20,718 bases of DNA from a virus. Location of the stretch: positions 1 through 20,718 of the IMG/VR virus record IMGVR_UViG_3300028364_000181. One strand, 5' to 3'. The notes beneath the pieces were generated by a model. That model did no database searches and was not told the origin of the DNA. It saw only the letters and a program-made list of their open reading frames with translations. Shown here piece by piece: positions 8,134 to 14,632 of this stretch (positions within the stretch are counted from its first letter, which is position 1; each line of letters begins with the position of its first letter). A program made the translations under genes and the position numbers.

Positions 8134-8613
8134 ATGGCTGTTAAACAAATATTAAACGCTTGGCAAAGAAGTTTTAAAAAAGTTTCGGATGTCGATGAAA
8201 TTCAAAACTGCATCTTTAACGAAGCTGCTGGTGTTCAAAAAGTTATGAATATTGAACCTGTCATTAAAGATGTATATTCAGCTAACGATTCAGTACCTTT
8301 TGGTAGCTATATTAAATTAGCTTCTGGAACTACAGACTATACCGTTTCTTGTGTAGGAAAAGACCATAATCCTAATTCTAAATACCAAATTGCTCAAATT
8401 GTAGTTGAAGGTGGACAAGTATATGTAGCTAATAAAGACATTAAAAACCCAAAAGCTTTTGATGTGCAAGATTGGACTAGAGTAGCACCTGCAACAATTG
8501 CTGGTATCCCTGTTGACGGAGCATCTACTATTTGTGTTGGTAAGTGGCACAATTCAATTAATGTATCGGGATTTTTAGTAGAAGACGATACTACTATCAC
8601 ACCAAGAAGATAA
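8134..8613 (+). CDS. Putative virion protein with carbohydrate-binding-module-like segment (159 aa)
   Basis: The start at 8134 follows GGAG at 8123-8126. Residues 84-117 read YQIAQIVVEGGQVYVANKDI, a short gap, then AFDVQDWTRV. This matches the pattern 'Y..gqiV...g.vY.A ... aFd...W..v' common in CBM5/12-like and other small beta modules on phage virions. The N-terminal 40 residues look helical, while residues 55-75 and the C-terminus are beta-like. Modules of this type often decorate capsids or tails and may bind host or environmental glycans. The gene overlaps the next by one base. The structural or decoration role is inferred from the motif and position; the exact family is uncertain. Confidence 0.55.
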   Translation: MAVKQILNAWQRSFKKVSDVDEIQNCIFNEAAGVQKVMNIEPVIKDVYSANDSVPFGSYIKLASGTTDYTVSCVGKDHNPNSKYQIAQIVVEGGQVYVANKDIKNPKAFDVQDWTRVAPATIAGIPVDGASTICVGKWHNSINVSGFLVEDDTTITPRR

Positions 8614-9572
8614 TGGATAAAAATATTACTGTATTGAAAAAACTTCTTGGTGAAGATATCTTTGATGAAATGAAAAAATCAGAGATATATAAGCCAGAAA
8701 CAAGAACGGCAGTTGATCTTGATGAGATCAAGATTGCCCTTGAAGTTGTTCCAAAAGCTGTAATGGCTTTTTTAATACAAAATTTAAAACACCTAAAAGC
8801 AGGGGATAATTTAGATCTTCCCTTGTATTTTGTAGAGGGTTACGATCAAGTGCCTAATCTACATGTTAACAAAATATCCAGAGATGTTTATTCTGGAGAT
8901 ATTACTTGTTTAGGGAAGAGAATAACTGACTTTAAATATAGAACCTTACCAGGCATAGGTCTAATAGTTCTATCTACATTTGAACTGTATGAAGTTGAAG
9001 AGTCTAAAAAAGATAACAACAGTAGTTGTGAAAGTGGTGAAGACCTATCTAGAATGATCGATGAAAGAATTAGGTTGAATTCTCTTATTAGAAATGTTTG
9101 TGAAGAAAAAATGAGCGAAAGAGAAGCAATACAGAATATGATTAATCATAGAATTTCTGAAAAGTTTTCTGAAGAAGAGATGGACGAAGATGAATGTGAA
9201 GATGAATGTGAAGATGAGTTCCAGCCTCTTGAAGAAAGCGAAGATATTGAAATTTTAGATGAATCTGGAGAAAACATAATGGATTCGAGTTCTAAAAAAA
9301 GTAAGTTAAGAGAGTTCCTAGATACAAGGGAGCACAAAAGAAAAGAAAAAGTAGAGCTAGAAAAGAACGAAAATATATCGTGTCCAGACTGTGCGAGTAG
9401 TCTATACAAAGGTGAGGATCATTTTAAACTTTGCATTTGTTTTGGTGATAATTACAACAAAGAAATTAAATTTACTAAGAGTGAAGACGGAAGAGTTGTT
9501 TTTAAGTTTCCTAAGAAATTTGACACAGACAACGTAGAGCTACTTTTAGAAGCAATAAAGTCAAATAAATAG
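8613..9572 (+). CDS. Hypothetical protein (319 aa) with acidic linker and C-terminal Cys cluster
   Basis: The ATG at 8613 shares a base with the upstream TAA. Residues 1-135 form a globular domain with a hydrophobic core (VPKAVMAFLIQNLKHL, LPGIGLIVLSTFELYEV) that I do not recognise. Residues 140-215 are charged and acidic, with an ECEDECEDE repeat. Around residue 228 a basic segment (SKLREFLDTREHKRKEK) precedes a small C-terminal domain with C257, C260, C274 and C276 (CxxC, 13 residues, CxC). H270 nearby suggests a possible zinc-ribbon-like fold. The last 40 residues are beta-strand then helix. A 9-base gap follows. The function is unknown; a zinc-binding C-terminus is plausible but unproven. 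Confidence 0.62.
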   Translation: MDKNITVLKKLLGEDIFDEMKKSEIYKPETRTAVDLDEIKIALEVVPKAVMAFLIQNLKHLKAGDNLDLPLYFVEGYDQVPNLHVNKISRDVYSGDITCLGKRITDFKYRTLPGIGLIVLSTFELYEVEESKKDNNSSCESGEDLSRMIDERIRLNSLIRNVCEEKMSEREAIQNMINHRISEKFSEEEMDEDECEDECEDEFQPLEESEDIEILDESGENIMDSSSKKSKLREFLDTREHKRKEKVELEKNENISCPDCASSLYKGEDHFKLCICFGDNYNKEIKFTKSEDGRVVFKFPKKFDTDNVELLLEAIKSNK

Positions 9573-9581
9573 GAGTATATA

Positions 9582-11303
9582 GTGGAATTTAAGTATTTAG
9601 CGATAAATGGTGATAATGTAGGTGACGGTATTGGAAATGCAATCGCTACAGACAACCATGAAGAACTTACAAAAATTACTGGTGGTCTTAACGAAGCTCA
9701 CGGTGGAATTGACGAATGGGTTGAGTCTATTGGTGGAGAGATCCTTACATCTTCTGGTGATGAGGGTATTTACAAAGTTCCATCTCAAGCTATGGAAAGT
9801 GCTAATTTAGATGAAATTAGACAGAGATACTCTGAAAGTGCTGGAACAACTATTACCATAGGTGTCGGTGCAAGTATGTCTGAAGCCTCTAAAGCTCTTA
9901 TATACGGTAAAATGAACGAAAAAGACCAAGTAGTGGAGTATGACCCTAGTATAGATGACTTTATAGCTTCTCATGGTGAAGACGAGTCTGAGGTTGGTAT
10001 CGAACCTGAATTACCAGAAGAAGGTATGGAAGAAGAAGGTCAATTTCCTGAAGAAGGTATGGAATCTGAATTGCCTGAAGAGGGTATGGAAGAGGAGCTG
10101 ATGCCAGAAGGTCAGATGCCCGAAGAGGGTATGGAAGATCCGTCTATGGAAGAAATGCATGAAGAAGGTATGGAAGGTAGTTTTGACGAAACTTTAATGC
10201 AAGAGGGAGAAGAGTCTCAAGAAGAGCTATCTAAAAACCCTGAAGAAAAAATAAGTGAAGCTGTTGGTCAAGATTTAGATGGTGACGGTGATTTGGATAT
10301 TATGCAAGCTCAAGATGATCCTCTAAATAACGCAGAGGGTGAAGAAGAAATGAGAGAAGAGCCTCAAGGCAATATGGATAATTTTGGTGAAGAAATGCCT
10401 GAAGAAGGTGAGGATAGACAGGGTGCTATTGGTGACATGATTCATGCAAATATGGAAGGTGAAGAGCAAGGTGAAGATCCTGAAGGTCTTAAAAATGAAA
10501 TTATGCAAGCTCTTATGATATTTAAAGAAAATAAAGATATGCTAGAAGCAAGTCAACAACAAAATCCAGAACTTTACAGTGGAATTATGTCTATGCTTAG
10601 TTCTATGATTGAAATGGCTAAACAGCTAAATATGAATCCTGTAGGGGATATGGCTAACGGTGAAGTTCAAGGTGAACTACCTCAAAGTGAAGGAATGCAA
10701 GAAGAAATGCCTGAAGAAGGTATGGAAGGTATGGAAGAGGAACTTGAAGAAGAAGTAGATCCTGATGTTATTGATGAGGGTGAACTTGCTGAGGATGATG
10801 AAGAGCAAAAAGATTTTAAGAATCAATTCAAGAAAAATGAAATAGATACACTATATAAAAACTTGTTTAAAAGTATTTCAAAAGTAAAGAATGCTGTAAA
10901 GAGCTTGAACAAAACTAGTAAGTTTGACTCAAAACTTTCTGCGGAAGGTAAGAAGGGTAGAAGAAAACTTGGCGGTAAAATGGCAAAGCCTAAATTTGGC
11001 GAGAGTGGTGTACATAGACCTACTTCAACTTCTGGAGAGTCAAATATGGGCTACACTGCTAGGCAGGGAACTAAAATGATGAGAGACACTGACAATATAA
11101 AAACAAAAGTAAAGGATGCACTGCTACCTCAGCACCATCCTGAAAAAAGCCTTCGTGCAACTGGAAAAAGAAAATTAGATGGAGAATATGGTGCAAAAGC
11201 ATCTTCTAAAAGAACATTGGGAGAGTCTAAAAAAATTAAACCTGACTTACCTAAGGGTGAAAAAGACGTTGTTAAAGTAAAGAAGGGTTCTGGAAAAAAG
11301 TAA
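9582..11303 (+). CDS. Palm-domain (GGDEF/mCpol-like) protein with acidic PEEGM repeats, 573 aa zero-frame product
   Basis: The start is GTG at 9582 after AGGAG at 9571-9575. Residues 3-120 closely follow the layout of nucleotide-cyclase palm domains. There is a first strand AINGDNVGDGIG (N9, D11), a hairpin GGEILTSSGDEG (D60, E61 at the GGDEF position) and a strand TITIGVG (90-96). These are followed by the EASKAL...GK...KDQVVEY helix and strand, comparable to 'EAL..AD.ALY.AK..GRN.V'. The usual first metal-binding Asp is Asn here (N9), so activity is uncertain. Residues 145-200 are acidic repeats around PEEGM. An EF-hand-like DLDGDGDLDI starts at D231. A helical, Met-rich segment spans about 300-350. 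From residue 425 the protein becomes strongly basic. It sits among structural genes and ends at a predicted frameshift site. Palm homology is my inference from motifs. Confidence 0.7.
   Translation: MEFKYLAINGDNVGDGIGNAIATDNHEELTKITGGLNEAHGGIDEWVESIGGEILTSSGDEGIYKVPSQAMESANLDEIRQRYSESAGTTITIGVGASMSEASKALIYGKMNEKDQVVEYDPSIDDFIASHGEDESEVGIEPELPEEGMEEEGQFPEEGMESELPEEGMEEELMPEGQMPEEGMEDPSMEEMHEEGMEGSFDETLMQEGEESQEELSKNPEEKISEAVGQDLDGDGDLDIMQAQDDPLNNAEGEEEMREEPQGNMDNFGEEMPEEGEDRQGAIGDMIHANMEGEEQGEDPEGLKNEIMQALMIFKENKDMLEASQQQNPELYSGIMSMLSSMIEMAKQLNMNPVGDMANGEVQGELPQSEGMQEEMPEEGMEGMEEELEEEVDPDVIDEGELAEDDEEQKDFKNQFKKNEIDTLYKNLFKSISKVKNAVKSLNKTSKFDSKLSAEGKKGRRKLGGKMAKPKFGESGVHRPTSTSGESNMGYTARQGTKMMRDTDNIKTKVKDALLPQHHPEKSLRATGKRKLDGEYGAKASSKRTLGESKKIKPDLPKGEKDVVKVKKGSGKK
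10014..10172 (+). repeat. Acidic PEEGM/HEEGM coding repeats
   Basis: Five PEEGM or HEEGM units occur in residues 145-197 of the protein above, starting at residues 145, 156, 165, 180 and 193. They are encoded by close variants of CCTGAAGAAGGTATGGAA. Another copy occurs near 10709. The spacing is irregular, as expected from repeated slippage and drift in a disordered linker. Confidence 0.7.
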
Positions 11304-11344
11304 TTAAGGAAGACCTTGAGAAGGGAACTATTCAAGGTCTTCCT
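11281..11344 (+). promoter_or_regulatory. Programmed -1 ribosomal frameshift signal
   Basis: The zero frame ends GGA AAA AAG TAA, which contains the slippery heptamer A AAA AAG at 11294-11300, the same as in E. coli dnaX. A 6-base spacer (TAATTA) is followed by a perfect 12-bp stem, AGGAAGACCTTG (11307-11318) with CAAGGTCTTCCT (11333-11344), enclosing a 14-base loop. An SD-like AGAAGGG (11281-11287) lies 6 bases upstream of the heptamer, as expected for a stimulatory internal Shine-Dalgarno. The -1 frame is open through 11629 and has no ATG, GTG or TTG start before its best-looking block. The stem is not followed by a T-run, so it is not a terminator. The geometry strongly supports -1 frameshifting. 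Confidence 0.85.
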
Positions 11345-11629
11345 GATAAATCTACTAAACACATATCGAGAAAAAGACTACCAGTTGGTGCTGTAAAGGG
11401 CGGTAAGGTTAAGGTCAAAGACGGTGACAGTGGAAATGTTTCTTGGAGATCTGGTAGATCAGGTATGTCAAGAGACTGGGATGGTGACGCTATTTCAACA
11501 AACTACAATAGAAAAGACATGAAGGCTAAAGTAACGCATAGGGTGCATGAGGGTAGTAAGAAAAGCCAAAAACCAACTCACGATGTACATATGGGTAAGG
11601 AAGACGGTAGGGAAAGAGCTGATGAGTGA
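11300..11629 (+). CDS. -1 frame extension (109 aa) of the palm-domain protein, reached by frameshifting
   Basis: After the slip at A AAA AAG, translation continues at GTA 11300 and stops at TGA 11627-11629, adding 109 residues and giving a 682-residue fusion. The extension contains RKRLPVGAVKGGKVKVKDGD and then GNVSWRSGRSGMSRDWDGD, a compact Gly/Val/Lys pattern that looks like a small beta-barrel domain and is clearly protein-like. A polar, His-rich end follows. No usable start codon precedes this block; the first in-frame ATG falls after it, in SGMSRDWDGD. The next gene's ATG (11622) overlaps this stop, so ribosomes finishing the long form could couple into it. The alternative is a real or assembly-level frameshift mutation, but the stem-loop argues against that. 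The role may be virion attachment, by analogy with other frameshifted phage structural proteins. Confidence 0.78.
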   Translation, partial: VIKEDLEKGTIQGLPDKSTKHISRKRLPVGAVKGGKVKVKDGDSGNVSWRSGRSGMSRDWDGDAISTNYNRKDMKAKVTHRVHEGSKKSQKPTHDVHMGKEDGRERADE

Positions 11630-12380
11630 TTTGAGGTTTGACTTAGATATAAGCTCTATTGCTGAAAGTTTTGGTGAAAAGAAAAAAGAACTAGAAAAAG
11701 ACTTGCAAAAATCAGTTGGTAATTTAGCTACAATGACACACGCTAAAACAATGGAATTAGCCACTTCTGAACTAGGTAGTCTATCTAAACAATATAAGGA
11801 TGGTTTGTCTTTTGAACAGGTGGATAAAAACCTTTGGGTAGTTTCACTTGATGAAAAGCTTCTTTGGATTGAAGAGGGTAGAAAAAGTGGCTTTATGGAA
11901 GAGTTACTAAATGGAAAGTCTGGAAAAGTGGGTAAGGATGGTACTAAATATGCGATCATACCTTTTGAACATTCCAAAAACCCTACAGAACAGTCAAGTA
12001 AGGCACAAGATCTAAGTAGTCAAATACAAGATGAGCTTAAGTCTAGAAATGTTCCCTATAAGAAAATAGAAAATAACCAAGATGGAAGTCCTAAACTTGG
12101 TTTGTTACATAAGTTTGATTTCGATTCACCTAAACTAAAGGACTCTCACAAAGACAGTCCTTTAAAGGGTGTAGCTATATACCAAAGGATGAATGTTAAA
12201 ACTGGAGATGTCCAGCGTGACGTTATGACTTTTAGAATAATAACAGAAAAACACAAAGAAGAGGGTAAGTGGGTTCACCCAGGCAGGGAAGGTGACAAGC
12301 TGATGGACAAAGCCTTTGAGTGGGCTATGAACGAGTGGGATAGTAAGATATTACCAGAGGTTTTGGCAAAACATGGATAA
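11622..12380 (+). CDS. Putative neck / tail-completion protein (252 aa, HK97 gp10-like character)
   Basis: I place the start at ATG 11622 (MSDLRFDLDISS), which follows AGGG at 11609-11612 and overlaps the -1 frame stop (ATGAGTGA). An in-frame ATG at 11547 lies inside the frameshift extension and is not favoured. The N-terminal 60 residues form a long amphipathic helix (ESFGEKKKELEKDLQKSVG ...), followed by a small-residue helix. Then come NLWVVSLDEKLLWIEEGRKSG and KYAIIPF. The order 'helix, strand, W.EEG, ...IPF' recalls HK97 gp10-type head-tail joining proteins, although the match is by general shape. The C-terminus is helical (DKAFEWAMNEWDSKIL). Position ahead of the tail genes fits a connector role. 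Function is moderately supported, the gene strongly. Confidence 0.62.
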   Translation: MSDLRFDLDISSIAESFGEKKKELEKDLQKSVGNLATMTHAKTMELATSELGSLSKQYKDGLSFEQVDKNLWVVSLDEKLLWIEEGRKSGFMEELLNGKSGKVGKDGTKYAIIPFEHSKNPTEQSSKAQDLSSQIQDELKSRNVPYKKIENNQDGSPKLGLLHKFDFDSPKLKDSHKDSPLKGVAIYQRMNVKTGDVQRDVMTFRIITEKHKEEGKWVHPGREGDKLMDKAFEWAMNEWDSKILPEVLAKHG

Positions 12381-12534
12381 TAATTTTTTTATATTTTTAA
12401 TGTGTTTGTTTCAAATACTTAATATATATGTTTTTAAAAAAGAAAGTAAGGGTATGGGTAGTAAAACATCAAGATCCTTTATGTTTATATTACCCTTACT
12501 GTGCGCTATATCAGTAATAATTAAACCACTTTAG
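12373..12534 (+). CDS. Small two-helix membrane protein (53 aa)
   Basis: The ATG at 12373 overlaps the end of the previous gene by 8 bases (ATGGATAA), and the frame stops with TAG at 12532-12534. Residues about 4-21 (NFFIFLMCLFQILNIYVF) and 36-50 (FMFILPLLCAISVII) are strongly hydrophobic. The loop between them is basic (KKESKGMGSKTSR), so the positive-inside rule puts both ends outside the cytoplasm. GAGG at 12357-12360 is 12 bases upstream, which is long; coupling to the upstream stop probably helps. The size and two-helix hairpin resemble small phage holins or membrane accessory proteins, but no family motif is visible. Without this gene the stretch would be a 166-base gap in a block with almost none, which supports it being real. 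Confidence 0.6.
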   Translation: MDNNFFIFLMCLFQILNIYVFKKESKGMGSKTSRSFMFILPLLCAISVIIKPL

Positions 12535-12546
12535 CTGGAGGGTATT

Positions 12547-13107
12547 ATGAAGATATATAAAATAACAAACAAGCTTGATGGAAAAGTGTATATAGGAAAG
12601 TGCGAAGGTAGTTTAGAAAAAAGGTTTCAGAGACACTGTAGACCTTCCAGTGGTTGTGTAAAGATCAAAAACGCCATTAAGAAACACGGTAAAGAAAATT
12701 TCTCAATAGAAGAAATAGATAGTTGCGAAAACGCTAAAGATCTTAATAAAAGAGAAATATATTGGATAAGTCAATATAAATCTGTAGAGAGTGGTTATAA
12801 TTTAACATATGGTGGAGAAGGTGGTAGTCCATCTAAAGAAACAAGAGAGAAGATAAGAAAACACAGAACTGGAAAGAAGATTAGTAAAAAAGTTAGAGAT
12901 AAGATGTCTATTGATAGAACTGGTCACAAAAACTACAGATCTAAAAAAACTTTAGTAATATACCCAGATGGGTCTCAGAAGGTTTTTAAGTGTCTTAAAT
13001 ACGCTTCAGAAAGCCTCGATATAAGCTACTCTTGTGCTAGGGCATTGGCTCAAGGACATAACAAAAAGAGTAGAGATGGTTATAAAATTAAATATTTGGA
13101 GGCGTAA
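12547..13107 (+). CDS. GIY-YIG homing endonuclease with NUMOD motifs (SegA-like)
   Basis: A free-standing homing endonuclease of 186 residues. The GIY-YIG nuclease core is clear: KIYKITN (Y4), KVYIGK (Y15, I16, G17), the catalytic Arg in EKRFQRH (R26) and the metal-binding Glu in KREIYWI (E70). It is followed by NUMOD3-type DNA-binding repeats (SKETREKIRKHRTGKK, then KKVRDKMSIDRTGHK). The C-terminal unit is NUMOD1-like (VFKCLKYASESLDISYSCA). Such enzymes cut a target site in related phages and spread their own gene by repair. GGAGGG at 12536-12541 gives a strong start. Its stop overlaps the next gene's ATG, and that gene's Shine-Dalgarno lies inside this gene's end, so it is neatly inserted in the structural operon without breaking neighbours. 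Confidence 0.93.
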   Translation: MKIYKITNKLDGKVYIGKCEGSLEKRFQRHCRPSSGCVKIKNAIKKHGKENFSIEEIDSCENAKDLNKREIYWISQYKSVESGYNLTYGGEGGSPSKETREKIRKHRTGKKISKKVRDKMSIDRTGHKNYRSKKTLVIYPDGSQKVFKCLKYASESLDISYSCARALAQGHNKKSRDGYKIKYLEA

Positions 13108-14099
13108 TGGCTTTATTTCAGGGTGACGTTGTAATTAAAACCGCTATTCAATTAGCTGTTGAGGATATAAAAAAGAATAGCTGGCTTATAGAAGATATCT
13201 TCTCTGATTTTATAGAGAACCCTATACTTAAGCAAAAGTACGGAATGAAAGAGATAGAGAGGGCTAAAGAGTTTATTTTAAATAACAAAATTAGCTACTA
13301 CATGAATCTAAGAATGGATAATGAAGAATTTCCATGTGTTACTGTTAGAATGGGCGATTCTCAAGAAGATGAGAGTTTAGCTACCTTAGGTGATAATACT
13401 ATATGCGTTGAAGACTTAGATCCAGAAGACATAAAAGAAACGATCGCTTTTATCGTCAAACCTTTTCAAATTATTAACTACGACCCTACAACTGGAACAA
13501 TCGAGATAGAAGAAAATATCGATGGTTTTGAATATGTAGGTGAGGGTATGATAGCCGTAGATCCTGAGACAGGAAATGGATTTACCATAAGTGAAAAGTT
13601 AGATAATAAATCTTTTAGGATATCTGCTGGATCTGACTTAAATGTAGACAAACTAGCTATAGTTCCTAAATATCAAAAATTCAGAGCAAGAAGGGAAGGT
13701 ATAACTAGTCAAGAAACTTATAATATTGGATGTCACGCTCATGGAGATCCTTCTACATTAATATTCCTTTTTTGTCTGGTTAAATACGCAGTTTTAAGAT
13801 ACAGAGAGGGACTTTTTGAATACAATAATTTTCAACTAAGCACGATATCTTGTTCGGATATGATTAAAAACACAGCCTTTCAAGCTGACAATGTATATTC
13901 TAGATTTATCACAATAAAAGGTCAAGCTCAAGAAGATTGGATTAAAACACCTTATAGGATATGGGAAGCTGTAGATATTGCAGATTGTGTAGATAACATG
14001 AAAGCAGGTATTAAAATATGTAGTAACGAAAATACTGTAGAGGGTACTCCTGAAGCAGATAATGATTTATGGGAGACGATTGATCAAGACGAAGAATGA
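13107..14099 (+). CDS. Putative tail-completion / terminator-region structural protein (330 aa)
   Basis: The ATG at 13107 overlaps the endonuclease stop by one base and follows TTGGAGG. Residues 1-75 are helical and then strand (AVEDIKKNSWLIEDIFSDF ... FPCVTVRMG). Residues about 120-190 read as a small inserted beta domain (YDPTTGTIEIEENIDGFEY; AVDPETGNGFTI). The last third has a helix bearing the hydrophobic run LIFLFCLVKYAVLRYREGL, then ISCSDM and SRFITIKGQAQEDWI. A fold with a membrane-like but probably buried helix followed by strands ending in 'R...I.G...' is reminiscent of tail-terminator or neck proteins of myoviruses. Location shortly before the sheath fits that. I cannot name an exact family. 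The C-terminus is acidic. Confidence 0.55.
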   Translation: MALFQGDVVIKTAIQLAVEDIKKNSWLIEDIFSDFIENPILKQKYGMKEIERAKEFILNNKISYYMNLRMDNEEFPCVTVRMGDSQEDESLATLGDNTICVEDLDPEDIKETIAFIVKPFQIINYDPTTGTIEIEENIDGFEYVGEGMIAVDPETGNGFTISEKLDNKSFRISAGSDLNVDKLAIVPKYQKFRARREGITSQETYNIGCHAHGDPSTLIFLFCLVKYAVLRYREGLFEYNNFQLSTISCSDMIKNTAFQADNVYSRFITIKGQAQEDWIKTPYRIWEAVDIADCVDNMKAGIKICSNENTVEGTPEADNDLWETIDQDEE

Positions 14100-14593
14100 C
14101 AATCTTTAATTATATGGAAGAGAAAGATATCGAAATAATTGCTAAATCTATGTACAAAGCTGTTAGAAAAGCTTTGGGTACAGCTATTAGTGAAAGAAGT
14201 AAAGACCAATCTAGGGAAAAGCAAAACAAAGATGTTGTTGCAGACGTTCTGGATGATAACTTTAGTGCTGAAGCTGGTTTAAAAACACCGCCTAAAAAGA
14301 CTGCTAATATGAATAAGTCAAAAAAAGGCGTAACTAAACTATCAAACTTCAAAGAAAAAGTCAAGAAAAAATATGAAGATAGAGCAACTACTGCTTCAGG
14401 CGTTAGTGAGATGGGTATTGAGAACAGAAGAGCTTCTGGAGATAACTCATTGAAATCAGGTTACAGTAAAGTTGCAAGTCCTGAAAAACACAAGGAAACA
14501 GCTAAAAAAATAGCTAGAAATAACTTGGCTGAGACTAAGCAAATTAGTCAAGACACTAAGCATAAGAATTTAGGTAAAAAAGAAAAGAAATAA
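14096..14593 (+). CDS. Small basic hypothetical protein (165 aa)
   Basis: The ATG at 14096 overlaps the previous stop as ATGA. An alternative ATG at 14114 (MEEKDIEIIAKS) would leave the repeated CAATCTTTA element (14100-14108) in the leader. Neither has a clear Shine-Dalgarno. A short N-terminal helix (IEIIAKSMYKAVRKALGTAI) is followed by a long Lys/Ser/Asn/Thr-rich, probably disordered region and a helix (KHKETAKKIARNNLAETKQI). No motif indicates enzyme activity. It is the first of three small charged genes between the tail-completion region and the sheath, possibly assembly or scaffold factors, though this is inferred from charge and place only. A TKLSNFKEKVKKKYEDR segment resembles motifs in two other proteins of the window. 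Confidence 0.6.
   Translation: MTIFNYMEEKDIEIIAKSMYKAVRKALGTAISERSKDQSREKQNKDVVADVLDDNFSAEAGLKTPPKKTANMNKSKKGVTKLSNFKEKVKKKYEDRATTASGVSEMGIENRRASGDNSLKSGYSKVASPEKHKETAKKIARNNLAETKQISQDTKHKNLGKKEKK
14100..14108 (+). promoter_or_regulatory. CAATCTTTA element, copy 2
   Basis: Exact copy of the 9-mer found at 6640-6648, 14594-14602 and 19226-19234. It lies just inside or just before the start of the gene at 14096/14114. Function unknown. Confidence 0.3.
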
Positions 14594-14625
14594 CAATCTT
14601 TAACGTATCGATAAAGTTATAAGGA
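14594..14625 (+). promoter_or_regulatory. CAATCTTTA element (copy 3), CTTTA/TAAAG inverted repeat and ribosome site ahead of gene at 14633
   Basis: CAATCTTTA at 14594-14602 is followed by an inverted repeat (CTTTA ... TAAAG, nine-base loop) and then TTATAAGG. The last resembles the ribosome-site context of the genes at 6665, 15581 and 17758. This is the only space between the two genes. A promoter or RNA element is possible. Confidence 0.35.
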
Positions 14626-14632
14626 AAAACTT

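Noticed and set aside
9146-9409. Serine-rich minus-strand frame
   Set aside because: It is the complement of the acidic Glu-rich region of the gene at 8613; low-complexity acidic codons always give Ser/Phe-rich shadows.
11307-11344. Stem-loop after the palm-domain gene as a transcription terminator
   Set aside because: There is no T-run after the stem, and the reading frame continues in -1 with protein-like sequence; the slippery heptamer explains it better.
11547-11621. Upstream in-frame start (ATG 11547) for the neck-type gene
   Set aside because: This stretch is already used by the -1 frame extension, has no good ribosome site, and the ATG at 11622 has AGGG upstream and overlaps the -1 frame stop.
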